From positions 1,608,309 to 1,672,308 of the forward strand of contig NC_047065.1 of assembly GCF_902459465.1 (NCBI RefSeq): 64,000 nt of DNA. Direction: 5' to 3'. The notes beneath the pieces were generated by a model that had not been told where the DNA came from, did not search any database, and worked only from the letters and a program-made list of their open reading frames with translations. The DNA is from Asterias rubens (Eukaryota; Echinodermata; Asteroidea; Forcipulatida; Asteriidae). Below, in pieces: positions 23,542 through 34,830 of the stretch (within the stretch, counting starts at the first letter, position 1; each line of letters starts with the position of its first letter). The translations under genes and the position numbers were made by a program.

Positions 23542-24410
23542 CAGTTATATTTGAGAGGAGGGAGTAAGGCAAGAAGCACATTTTACAACCATTCGGAAAT
23601 CGTTAAAACTATTTGAAAGTAATCGTTTCTGGGTTTTTGAAGAATGTCTGGGAAAAATAATACATGTCAGTAAAGAAATTGTTTTTTGTTTTTTGTTGTA
23701 GAAATGTACTGTGTAAATATGGGATCGAGTGGAAAATATAATTTCATGACACGACCTTTACGATGTCCTTTTTGGTAAAATCCTGCATTAGCGTCAGCTC
23801 TGGCCATCTTGTTAAATGCCACTAGCAGTCGCTACAAAGAATTTCTAAAACGTTGACTTTAGTTGCCTTTTACCCCATTTCCTTCCTAAATATAATATAC
23901 ACGCTTTTGTGGTTGAGAATAAGTTATATTGTGTAGTATCCTTCAATAAGCACATTATTTTTTTTTTTTTTAATATTTTTTTATATCAATTTTCAACTCA
24001 GAGACAATGAAAAATGTACAGTTATTTGGTAAACCTTTTTTTCTCGGTAACAGTTGCTAGAAAAGAGTATAAAACACTTATTTTGAAACTGACATGACGA
24101 AATGATGGAAATTTACAAACAGCCTAGTGTCCCTTGCAGGGCACAATTGTCTTATACATACATTACCCGTTTTAAATTTGAAGGAAAAACAAATTAAAAA
24201 CTTCAAAAAGAATTTATGAGAGCTTTTTTCATTGTAAACGAACTACAGTCAACTTAAAGCTACACATAGAGGTGAAGAAAAAAAAAAAAAACCTTGACAG
24301 TCATTTTTCGCAAACCTTTTGATCATATTTCAAAAGTTTGATTTGACAGTATTAGAATATATCTTGTTCTGGAAATTTCATTGTAAATGCATACTTGGTC
24401 ATTGAGATAT

Positions 24411-25413
24411 GGACCAAATTTCATAAAGCTGTTAAGCAGAAAATACTTCTTAACCAATTTCTTCGCTAAGCAAAAATAGAGAGGGGCATCAGTCACAAAA
24501 ATGTAAACTTAATATAATTTTGGCTGGTAAAATGTTTCTGCTATAAAGCAATACCTTTCTGTGCTTAGCGAGTTTTTTTTAGCTTCCAGTCTTTATGAGA
24601 TCTGATAGTTTAAAAATGGCATGTGGTAAACCTGTTTTCCTAGGAACGGACTTATTCCATCCACTGTAATCTACAGCCTGGAGCAAGTTCGAGTGTGCAC
24701 AATGGTTAACTAAAGGTTGACCATTTTGACTCGAACCCAGGCTGGTCGACCATTGGTTGACTACTGTGGTCGACCATTTGGAACCAGCCTCGAGCCCATG
24801 GTTTTTTCACTGGTCCCAACAGCATGTTCCATTCTAACATGTGTTTTATCGCAGAGGGGAACCAGTGACACTTTAGCGAAAAGAGGTGGAAGGTTGACTA
24901 AACTACCAAACGAGTCGTTCGGATGAGAACGTCACTGCGCATGTGCGTTGCTAGTCTGTGGTCGACCACTGGTGGACTAAATGTGCGCACTCGAACTTGC
25001 TCCTGATTTGAAGGGAACAAGCATGCTTTGTGTTTTACATGCGTTGCTGGTGTGTATTTTCATATTAGTGGATTGCACAATACACACTATGCATAATAGA
25101 CACATGAGCTTCCAAGATTTCAATTTCTTTGTTGAGAGATCGCCTAACATCACATGACCAGGACCCAATATCATGGCTCTGCTTACCGCCAATTTCTGCA
25201 CTTACGATCATGATTCCCCATTTACGTGCAAGCGCAGAATTTCTGCGCTAGCCTTGTAGGCGTAGAATGCCTAGTAATGTGGAGTACGCACGCGCAGAAG
25301 TCAAATTTTGCTGCTAACCTGTGAAATACGCTTGACGTAAGCACAGAATTCCCTGCTTCCGTAAGCGCCGATTCTGTGCTTAGAGTAAACAGAGCCATGA
25401 AATTTGGTCCTAG
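24411..25413. repeat. Three MITEs near the 3' side of cyclin E
   Basis: 24411-24603 is a GGGCCCAATTTCAT-family relic (aaatttcataaagctgttaagcag). 24676-25006 has termini ggagcaagttcgagtg / cactcgaacttgctcc with internal ggtcgacca blocks. 25168-25413 (ggacccaatatcatggctctgc to gcagagccatgaaatttggtcc) matches the element at 46512-46766. Confidence 0.75.
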
Positions 25414-25792
25414 TGTACACTCTAACATGAGAGCTACACTTAACTGATTTCGGCATCGACCCAAATCAATTGTCACCAGGGAGTTGTTGCTACCTTCTCC
25501 TGGGGCTGAAACAGTAATACCCCCTTCATAGTCCATAAGGATGTAGGCATGGGTATCATAGGAGCCTGGCTGGTATATAACAATCTTCTTTACAAGTCTA
25601 CCAACTTGTCTCTTCTTCCAATTTACATTGATTTGACACAAAAGAACTAATTTACTTCATGAAAAAGCGTATCATAAAGTAACGACATTGATGGATTATT
25701 TTAATCAGCAGCTTTGTGACGAAAAAGAAGAAGAAAAACACCCGTAAAAGTTAAGCGTGAAAATGATAAGGCAAACCTGGTTTCATAGAACG

Positions 25793-28700
25793 CTTTGCGT
25801 ACGAGACTTGTGATGACTATGAGGGGGTGTGAGGACTCCTGGTACGTGGACTGGGCTGCAGTTCATGGGTTGCATAATATGCTCAAGTCTCTCTAACGCT
25901 TTATCCTGTCAAAATAATCCAAGAGAAATATTTCAAATGGAGGAATGCAACTCATCTTCAATACTACCTAACCTTAAGTAAAACATCAGAGGCTTTTAAT
26001 TTGTTGTTTAAGTTTTTAACCATACACCGATGTTTACCAAGCACTGTTTTACCAAGTGCACTCCCCAAGTAATTTGTTCAAAATGTAAGTCCAACTTCTT
26101 GGCTTAATATTTAGTATGAAAAAGGACACATCTTAAAGGCCATTAAAACCTTTTTATGGCCACCAAGACCAGGGCAACAGAGACCTTAGACTGGGCCCCT
26201 GTCTTGTGGACTGCTCCTCAAATTCGAGCCCTGAGAGTCATTGGTGGTAAAGTAAGAGCACAGCACAACAAATTGGGAGTCAGACTAAGACCTGGGTCAT
26301 ACTTCCTACGAATGCAAAGCGAATTTTGACACTACAAATTCGCAACGGTTTAACTGCAACGGTTTAATTTCAAAAAGCCTGTAAGCACAAAAATTCGCTT
26401 AGCATGAAATATTTTCCTTGATAAACACAGGATTACCAACCAAATTGTCAAGCGATTTTTAGGATAAGCAAACAACAGCTGAATACCAGTATCAAGCAAT
26501 ATGCAACAAATGGAAATTTGGTTGGTAATCCTGTTTTAATCAAGAAAGAAATTTCATGCTAAGCAATTTTTTGTGCTTACAGGCTTTATGAAATTGGGCC
26601 CAGGCTTTAGGGAGGAAGAACATCATGACTGTCATTAAGACAGAGCAACACTTACCAGTAGTTGAAGGTCGTTGGCATGGGTTTGTATGTTGTGGGCATC
26701 ATCTGAAAATATATGTTTGAAGCCTCTTGGTTCAACGAGACCTGCCTCTCGTATCGTTATTGCAAATGCTGACATCCAATGAACACACGCTGCTATGTCG
26801 TCCAACTTCATGCCTACAGAAATAACAATCAGAAAGGTAGTAGTTAATATTCGTAGGACAGGTCTTTTAGACGTGAGAAGTCTCCCGCTTTCCGGAAAAT
26901 CTACTCTGCACAGCAAGACAAGTTCTCAAAGGAACATAATCTATCTACCAAGAAGATATACACATGGTGTTACTGCAAACCAAATAAACAAAAATAAGAA
27001 ACTTTGCACAATGGGAGTATAATCAGGTGAGGTTTGCGGTAACACCAGGGGCCAATTTCATAGAGCTGCTTAAGCAAAAATTTTGCTGAAGCACAAAAGT
27101 AGCACGCTTATTTTACACATGTTACTGGCCAAAATGTCATGCCATATACATTGCTTGTGACTGGTATTTAGCTGTTGTTTACTTAGCATAACAATTGAGT
27201 GGCGTCTTAGCCAGTAATCTGATTTTACTAAGCAAGGATTTTTTCGCTTAAGCAAAATTTTGTGCTTAAGCAGCTCTATGGAATTGGGCCCATGTTTAAA
27301 TCTCTTTTGAGTAGTGTTGGTTCTGAAAAGAACCGATGTTGAACTCAACCTCTTGATGAAGACGATCAGAGCAAACTGATCAAACGTTGAGTCGTCAACC
27401 ACAGGTTCTTTTTAGAACCAACACTTCTCAAAAGAGATTTCTGCACATTTCACCTGAATAAGAAAGTAACTCTTTCTAACTCCTGCTATGTATTTCTTTC
27501 CTTTATATTATACTGGCTTCAGAAATAAAAATGTATGGTTTTTTTTCCCCTTACCTGTAACTTCTAGCACAAGTTCTTGTGACGTCATATGGTAAAGGGC
27601 TGAGGCTGCTACAACACTATATGGGAACTGTAGACATCCAATATCTAATATACAAAGATCCAGGAGCTGTGGAGAGCAAATCAAAGAATTTATGAAAACA
27701 CAGAAAAGAAGACAAATAAAAAACAGGCCTAGAAATTACTTGGAGGGCATGGCTTCTGTTGCCCCCGTTCTAGGCCTCTGCCACCCCTTGGTCTTGGCCT
27801 TGGTGCCCTTTTAAACAATTTCCATAGACTTTAAGATTTTGCAAAGGAAGAGCCCTCTGTAAAATGAAAATGGCCCGGATTCACACTAGAAACACTGTTT
27901 AGACTGTTTGCAATTTGAGGGACCTTGTAAAAACATGCATTTGAAATGGAGTCACGTCAAAATACTTGCATTTTCAAATACAAGCGCTGATTTTTATTTA
28001 TAAACAAGCATGCACGTTAAGTAGTCATTCTTGGAAGCCAATCAGCCTTGTTTTGTCAGACCATCCCTCCCAAGAGATAAGTGGTGAAAGGCATCGATAC
28101 AACGCACTGCCCATGTTAGTGAGAGGCATCGATACAATGCATTGCCCATGTTAGTGAGAGGCATCGATACAATGCGCTGCCCATGTTAGTGAGAGGCATC
28201 GATACAATGCACTGCCCATGTTAGTGAGAGGCAGCGACACAATGCACTGCCCATGTTAGTGAGAGGCATCGATACAATGCACTGCCCATGTTAGTGAGAG
28301 GCATCGACACAATGCACTGCCCATGTTAGTGAGAGGCATCGACACAATGCACTGCCCATGTTAGTGAGAGGCATCGACACAATGCACTGCCCATGTTAGT
28401 GAGAGGCATCGACACAATGCGCTGCCCATGTTAGTGAGAGGCATCGATACAATGCACTGCCCATGTTAGTGAGAGGCAGCGACACAATGCACTGCCCATG
28501 TTAGTGAGAGGCATCGATACAATGCACTGCCCATGTTAGTGAGAGGCATCGACACAATGCGCTGCCCGTGTTAGTGAGAGGCATCGATACAATGCACTGC
28601 CCATGTTAGTGAGAGGCATCGACACAATGCACTGCCCCTGTTAGTGAGAGGCATCGATACAATGCACTGCCCATGTTAGTGAGAGGCATCGACACAATGC

Positions 28701-31700
28701 GCTGCCCATGTTAGTGAGAGGCATCGACACAATGCGCTGCCCATGTTAGTGAGAGGCATCGATACAATGCACTGCCCGTGGTAGTGAGAGGCATCGATAC
28801 AATGCGCTGCCCATGTTAGTGAGAGGCATCGACACAATGCGCTGCCCGTGGTAACAAGGCTGGTTCTGGGACTCACCTGAGCAATATTTACAAACTGATG
28901 ACCTGAGTATTCTGGTAGAAGGAAGTTGTGGTTGCTATGTACAGTGTGGTTTCCTTTACTTAGCTGAAGGTAGATATTCAGCCATGTATTCACTGTTACT
29001 GGTGAGAGGTCCCACTTCAACGCCTGCAAACAAATACAACACAGTTGAAGGTTTTAAAATTGGAAACAGAAAAATGCACTGAATGAAAAAAAAACTCTCC
29101 AAGATTGTTAACCTTATGTCTTAGCAGCGGGTACAATCAATCAATCAACCGCACCAAACCGCGCCGAACTCCTGTGTCCACGCCCTACATACAGCCTCAC
29201 GTCACATGTGGTCGATTTCGCTACGCCGGCCAAGTTGTTGGGCCCAGGATGATCGTGGGCGGCCTCTAGGACTCTTCCAGCCAGGAGCTGGTGCTAGGCC
29301 TCCCCTGGAGTTGATAGTGATGCTCAGGGCCTTTTTAGCTGGAATGTTGTCAGCCAGGCGAGCAACATGACAGAAGGCGGCGGAGCGGCGGCAGTGAATT
29401 AGTTGGTTGATGTGAACATATCATGTCCTATCTCAGCCTCTTTTACACTTACGTCCCGTTAAAGGCAAAACAGCTTATCTCTGTACTACTTGCTTTTCTC
29501 AAAATGTAATTTTGTGAGTTAGGCCGTTGAAAGGGCCATGAAAGCGCCGACCACAATGCCAAATATTTGAGCTTTTTTTTTCTTACCTTAAGAATGATAA
29601 GTTCTTGTTTGAGTATTTCTTGATCTGTGCTAGCACCGTCTGTGACATAGGAAAAATCATGAAGCTTTGGAGGATATATTTCCTGTTGAAGAAAAGAAAT
29701 TTAAATATTTATTTATTTATGAATATGAAGAAAGGGATCCCTAAAAGCGACTGTGTTGTGATCCGTAGACCTGAAGAAACACGTGTAGAGACGGTGTAGG
29801 GAAATGTCAGTTTTAGACGTGGGGGGATAACCCCAAGTTATAGGGAAACCCATGCAATCAGGTAGGGACTGAACACCCCAATCCACATGCAAGGCTCAAG
29901 TCCAATGGTGGATTCGAACCAGGTTAATGAGATTGTAAAAGCAATTAAATTTTTTGTGTCAGGCCTAAATTACAAGAGACACCCTAGCGGAGAAAACTTA
30001 CTTCTAGTTTAGCTGCAATGAACAACGCCGTAATCCCGATCAGCTGCAGTTGACTCTTTGGTAAATTGTTTACTTTTGCGAGATATCTATCGATGAAGTC
30101 TGTCGCTAAGTAGAATGTCTCTCGGTGTAACCGGTAAACCTCACAGACCTGATGAGAAAAAACAATCAATCGGTCAATAAGTTATTGTTCAATTGAAAGT
30201 GTTTTGTTATGACCCCTTGTTGCTAAAATGTGCCACTCAAACTTGCTCCAAGATTATTGTGATGATGATGACATCAAGTGAATTGGGCAAGCACAATACA
30301 TTTTTACAGCATATTTTTTCCATGACTTAAAAGTTTGAATGATCTTTAAGACAGAATTGTTACCCAAGACATCTCTCTACTCACTTCAATTAACCAGTCT
30401 AGAAGAATTGCCCTCATTCGTTTCTCAAGGCTCGGATGGCTGTCCAAGCACCTTGTATTGTGAACATAGTTGGATTCTTTCTCCAACATGATTCGCCATA
30501 CTTCCTTCGAATCTGCCCAGTTCAACATCGGCAAGGGAGACCTCCTGTCGGCAAAGGGAGTAGGGAAGAGGTTCTTGAAGCGGAACTTTGAGCCAGATTC
30601 TAAGAGCTGTTCGGAAGGGGTCGTCGGTTCTTGGTGTGGCGTGGGGACAAGGGAAGACGTTTCAAAACCACCTGACTCCGAAATTGGAACCCAACAGTTC
30701 TGTGGAAAAAGAAGATTTAGTTTCTAGTTTAAGTAGTCAGAATTTGGATAGCTGTTACAATTTTTTACACAAAATGTCATTATTCCTATAAGCCATAATA
30801 ATCAAAGATTCTAGTGCGCCATGATGTCTGTCAAGAATGGCAATCTTGGTGCAAAATCAAGAACTCTGTTATCCACAAAAGACCAACGCTATGATTTCCG
30901 AAATAGATAGATTTTGAGATGCGTTTTAGAACAAGTATCTGCTTGTCTAAGTTGAAGTTGGAGGCTGTTCCAAAGAGATGAACCAGCAAGTCACGTGAAG
31001 AAAACCCACAAAAAACTTGACTATTGCAGAGTTCTTGGAGTTCAGGTTATCTTAAAAACAAAGATTTTTGCTGCAAGTACGAAACTGTTATTCTTATCAC
31101 ATAGTCAAAATTGCTGAAGTTATAGGCAAGGCCAAACAATTTTTTTAAAATACATCTGAAGCCCCCTTTTTAATCAGCAATGGTCAAATTGCCACTGAAG
31201 AATCGTACAAATCTGCCACATGAATGTATCTCATCTATCGTAGGCATGTTCTATCATGTTCCTGTGAACATTGAACTTTCAAAAACCTTTGGTAAACACA
31301 GTAACAACATACCACCATTTCCTGCAGTTACATGTCTCCATGTTTACTCAGTAAGCTGTAAACATAAAGGCAACTACAATCTCCCACATAGGGTGGGCCT
31401 GTGAAAAGCACTTGTGTTGGCATTGTGTTATTAACAATACAGGTAAAGTTCAACTAAGAAATGTGTGGTTATGTCACTGAATAATTAATGCATACCCGAA
31501 GCAAAGTAGATTAAAGATTTGGTTTTTACTTAAGATGGGAGGGCGTGTAAGAAACAGCCCATTTGACATGTTGGTCCCTTGAATGAGGAAAATTGGATTT
31601 CAGATGTCATTTAGAGTGTCAAAAGGATGATAAGTGTTTTTTTTATGTTGTACTTCTTTCTTCCATCAAATTTTTAATAATTTGTTTTTCAGCTAAACAC

Positions 31701-33025
31701 CTTATTTTAAAACCCTTTAGAGACCATTTAATTTCTGTAAAATCATCACAAAATGCCCAGCCATATAAAATATTGTTCATTATTGTTTTAAAATCAAATT
31801 TTGTCAGTAAAACTGTCAAGAGAAATAACATGAAAACAAAAGATTAAGTATGTTTGTGTTAAGAAATTATTGTTTTCTAACTAAAAATATAATTATAATA
31901 AAAATAAATTAAAAAAAACATTTTCAAGTGAATGTTTTTTGTAAAGCAGTACAAAAATAATAATTGGGCATTTTTTTTTTTAATGCTACAATTTGATTTT
32001 TACAAATACATTTGTATGACGAAAAAAAATTAACAGGTGTTTTTTCCGCTTTTAGTGGGGCTAGTGAAATACTTTTTAAAAAAAATTAATCACGAAATTC
32101 AATTTGAAGACATCACAAATTTAAACTTTTAAAAACAATGTATTTTTACATTTTATTTTTTTAACATGGGCAAATTTTGCTTCAACATTTTTTAGAAATT
32201 TGCAAATGATTGATTTAAATGATATGGAATAGTTCCATTAAATTTCATTTAGTTTCGTTTTTATCATAATTCTTTACAATTTTGCCAAAAATAAAAAGTA
32301 CACAAACAGTCAAGGGCAGGCGATCCCAACCAACCCGCGAAATGATCTGGGACCCCCTCAACAAAACGCAGCCGGCAAAATCCCACACACACCATCAATC
32401 AACTGAAAATCACACTAAAAAGGGATGAAAACTTACTTGAATTTGAAATTGTTGCCTTCTTCTTTGAATTTCTGCAGAATGTAGCTCTTCATCCTGTAAG
32501 AAAATGGTAGAAATTTAGTGACAAATGGCGGGAATGTTTGGGGGTGAACTAAGAGTGACCTTAGAATTTTCACAAAGACCCATGATCCCCGGGAAATCAA
32601 TAAAGCCCCCTCCACTGGTCCACGTACAAATTCCGATGGACGTTTGTGTACAAAACCATACAAAACATACCGGCGTATTTCTACACACATCAACTGATCA
32701 ACTGCACTGGGTGTCGAACTGAGAAATTAACTCACCAAATCATCGTCTCTTTCTTTTCTTTTTCTCGAACAAATGACAAATTCATCTTCATCGGTGTCAG
32801 GCAGACTTCTGTCATGTCTACTCTGCAACCGCTGACTAAAATTGGAGGTGAACAAAAAAGAGAAATTTCAGCTTGAAAACTAGGTCCTAACGTTACATGG
32901 TACGAATCGAAAACTTTGGAAAAGCAAAGTTGTTCATGTCAATTTCACACGTAAATAATCAAAAATCATTAAAAAATACTGGTTTAACTACATTTTTAGC
33001 AAAACTCTTACCTTCTTCTCGACAT
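25793..33025 (-). CDS. CCNE: Cyclin E
   Basis: Ten exons (33025-33012, 32835-32736, 32493-32437, 30699-30385, 30148-30002, 29682-29587, 29023-28877, 27666-27555, 26813-26656, 25915-25793) join in phase to 422 residues. Cyclin E binds CDK2 and drives S-phase entry in the nucleus. Visible features are the start MSRRSQRLQSR (vertebrate cyclin E2 begins alike), a basic SRKRKER nuclear signal, NCWVP, FRFKNLF, and the cyclin box with [51 protein letters not shown] and [24 protein letters not shown] follows in the C-terminal part. The tail holds GVLTPPHS (T408, S at +4), which fits the Fbw7 phosphodegron seen in cyclin E1. Both E1 and E2 traits occur, as expected of an unduplicated invertebrate gene. 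The head-to-head neighbour is the BtpA-family gene. Confidence 0.97.
26285..26603. repeat. MITE fragments in the last intron of cyclin E
   Basis: 26288-26355 is half of a 'cggttcatacttcct' element (gggtcatacttcctacgaatgc). 26368-26603 is a GGGCCCAATTTCAT-family fold-back with inner arms ggattaccaaccaaattg / aatttggttggtaatcc. Confidence 0.7.
27048..27430. repeat. GGGCCC MITE and an adjacent inverted repeat in cyclin E intron
   Basis: 27048-27292 is a fold-back MITE (ggggccaatttcatagagctgc ... gcagctctatggaattgggccc). 27298-27442 has arms aatctcttttgagtagtgtt ggttct and agaaccaacacttctcaaaagagatt around a spacer. Confidence 0.75.
28081..28853. repeat. 35-bp minisatellite, about 22 units, in cyclin E intron
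   Basis: The unit is gaggcatcgatacaatgcac plus tgcccatgttagtga. Units vary mainly at gatac/gacac, cactg/cgctg and ccatgtt/ccgtggt. The array ends about 18 bases from the splice donor (28871-28876) of the cyclin E exon 28877-29023. Open frames across it come from the repeat. Confidence 0.95.
29120..29405 (-). mobile_element. 3' relic of a non-LTR retrotransposon in cyclin E intron
   Basis: Minus-strand translation from about 29385 gives [20 protein letters not shown], then [13 protein letters not shown], then a stop. This resembles the C-terminal end of LINE ORF2 proteins (GHVARM..., GRPRxxW). It is followed by a (ttga)n-like tail at 29128-29143. Only the 3' end is present. Confidence 0.65.
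29797..29935 (-). repeat. SINE-like repeat in cyclin E intron
   Basis: It shares gaaacccatgcaatcaggta gggactga with 15990-16130. The minus strand carries a tRNA B-box-like ggttcgaatccacc at 29914-29927. Confidence 0.6.
30730..32430. other. Cyclin E intron, AT-rich, no element recognised
   Basis: This is the largest intron (30700-32436). From about 31600 to 32310 it is strongly AT-rich with many homopolymer runs. No MITE termini or coding exon were recognised. Confidence 0.4.
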
Positions 33026-33339
33026 ATCCCCCTGAACCCGATGTTCTCACTTCGCTGTCAACTGTTGAACAAAAATCAGGAAAAAATGCAGATTTTCAAA
33101 ACCCCTTCGTCAGACTTTTGAGAGTTACGAACGGTGGGTTTTGCTCGACCCTTTGTACTCCCAACTTGGACCGTTCAAAGTAAATTACAAAGCTGGAATT
33201 TGTTCACCTTTAATTGTTACCAATACGTACAATTTTTTTATATTTCGTGGATGACACCATAAAATATCAAGTACCTTAAGGAAAACCATTAAAGGCTGTG
33301 CGAACCAAGTGAAAAAAGACACGAAAGTGCAACTTACTT

Positions 33340-34130
33340 TTGGGCCAGCTGGATGAAGTTATCCAAAAATAGAGTGACAAAGGCCGAGTCAAATCACGTA
33401 GCGACCAGCTCGAATCCAATGCCTAAATGTCCGAACCAAATCTCACATAGATCTGAAACTCCACCAGTCCTTAAAGTAGTCAAGTTTATTCCTCCTCGAC
33501 AAATTTTAGCAAAATTCACCAAGAAGGAGCAAAATTATAGCAAATTTTATGGACCGGCTCTGTTACCCCAACCACTGAACGATCTTCTCCCTGGAATGAA
33601 ACCCCGCCAAACTGGACGCATCGACAGTGCGCGCAGAGGGAATGCCGTCCGACGAAGGTGGCGTATTTTTTGCCGCGAAAAACTTCGCGCCGGGTTTAAA
33701 ACTCTTGTCAAATACTCAATTATTTCATATAAAAGAGTAAAATAGTTGACATTCAAAACATTTATTCTGTAAATGAATAATTTCTTATCCTAAAAATATA
33801 TGATTCTCCCAAAAGTTACGCCTTTTACAGATTTTTTTTCACACACAGAATCCACTGCCTGGGAAAACTGAGTTTGTGTTTCGACGCGGGAAAATTAAGC
33901 ACATATCTGCTTGTTTTAGATATTTTTGAAGGATACTGAAGTAATTTTTTTGTCCAAAAAGAAGACTAAATACTTGTTGTTATTACTGTAATGAAATCTT
34001 ACTGTTGTTTTTCACTTTCTGGCAATAAGTTTATACAAAAACTTTAGTTTAAGTTTGGACGTCTGCTGATATTCTGAAACGAAGTCCGTGATTGGTCCAT
34101 TCTGTACTTCCGCATTCATGGTTTGTTTAC
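33340..34130 (-). promoter_or_regulatory. Cyclin E promoter side with E2F-type motifs
   Basis: On the minus strand TTTCCCGC (33886-33893, seen as gcgggaaa) is a perfect match to the E2F consensus TTTSSCGC. Near 33671-33692 gccgcgaaa and cttcgcgccgg give two further GC-rich E2F-like cores. An inverted CCAAT (attgg) lies at 34091. A donor-like GTAAGT at about 33335 suggests a 5' UTR exon above it. E2F control of cyclin E is established in other animals; its use here is inferred. Confidence 0.5.
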
Positions 34131-34234
34131 ATGCTTGCCTGAAGACTTCATTCAAGTCAATGCACAACAAGTGGCACACGTGCGGTGAAGCTGTCGTGCA
34201 ATATGTAGGCTCTGCAATTTAGTCCCAAATTCAG
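34130..34234 (+). other. Predicted 5' UTR exon of the BtpA-family gene
   Basis: A donor cag|gtaaaa ends this segment at 34234. The next acceptor gtttccag ends at 34772, just upstream of the coding exon. The 5' limit is not defined. Confidence 0.4.
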
Positions 34235-34830
34235 GTAAAATTAATCGGTTTAATCAATTTAATTGTAATATTGGGTACTTGAGGGTTTGTTTTTAACCAG
34301 TGTTGATGTAAGAGAGACGTTTGAATGATATAAACATGGTTATTTTATTGTAAAAAAACGTGTGTTTTTATGGCAATATGGCGAGTTTACATACATGATG
34401 TGTGCTGTGTGCGTGTACATTGGTAAACAGTTCAGTTTGGTTGTACAACAATTTGGTGTACAATAATTTGGGTGTACATTCTTCTGTAGGGAAGTTCAGT
34501 TTTACTAAGTAAAAACAGAATGAAGATGTTGCTGTCATATATTAAGGAATTTTGCAGACAGTCAGGAGGATGGAGGGTTTTGATTATCGCAGCTAAAATT
34601 TACCCAGTTATGACTAGTCACTAGTTTTTGTCAAAACAATTGAAACGATGATGGTTGGATGTTAAACATTTCTGTTACAGTAAATGATATCATAATTCAC
34701 TGTTGTTATCTCGGGTATGGGTCTTACATAATGACACTAACACTAACAGCATGTTTTTCTTATTGTTTCCAGAAATTCTGAATAAGTAGTCCTTAAGTTT
34801 TTGACAGTTGATTGGCAAACAATCAGAATT

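Larger units (their letters stand above)
20500..24400. other. AT-rich, repeat-poor block without supported genes
   Basis: This 3.9-kb block is AT-rich and nearly free of the MITE families that fill the rest of the window. Exceptions are a 'cggttcatacttcct' MITE at 21113-21295 and the fold-back element at 22139-22449. It could be distal 3' UTR of cyclin E on the minus strand or plain intergenic DNA; the sequence alone does not decide. Confidence 0.4.

Noticed and set aside
28081-28853. CRISPR-like repeat array
   Set aside because: The 35-bp units are directly contiguous with no unique spacers, and the context is an animal intron; it is a minisatellite.
28676-29029. Cysteine-rich repeat open frame on the minus strand
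   Set aside because: It reads through the 35-bp minisatellite and stays open only because one variant unit lacks a stop; only its N-terminal part (the cyclin E exon) is real.
33353-33745. Open frame of 130 codons between cyclin E and the BtpA-family gene
   Set aside because: It overlaps the cyclin E promoter/5' UTR side, has no recognised domain and no splice partner in phase.
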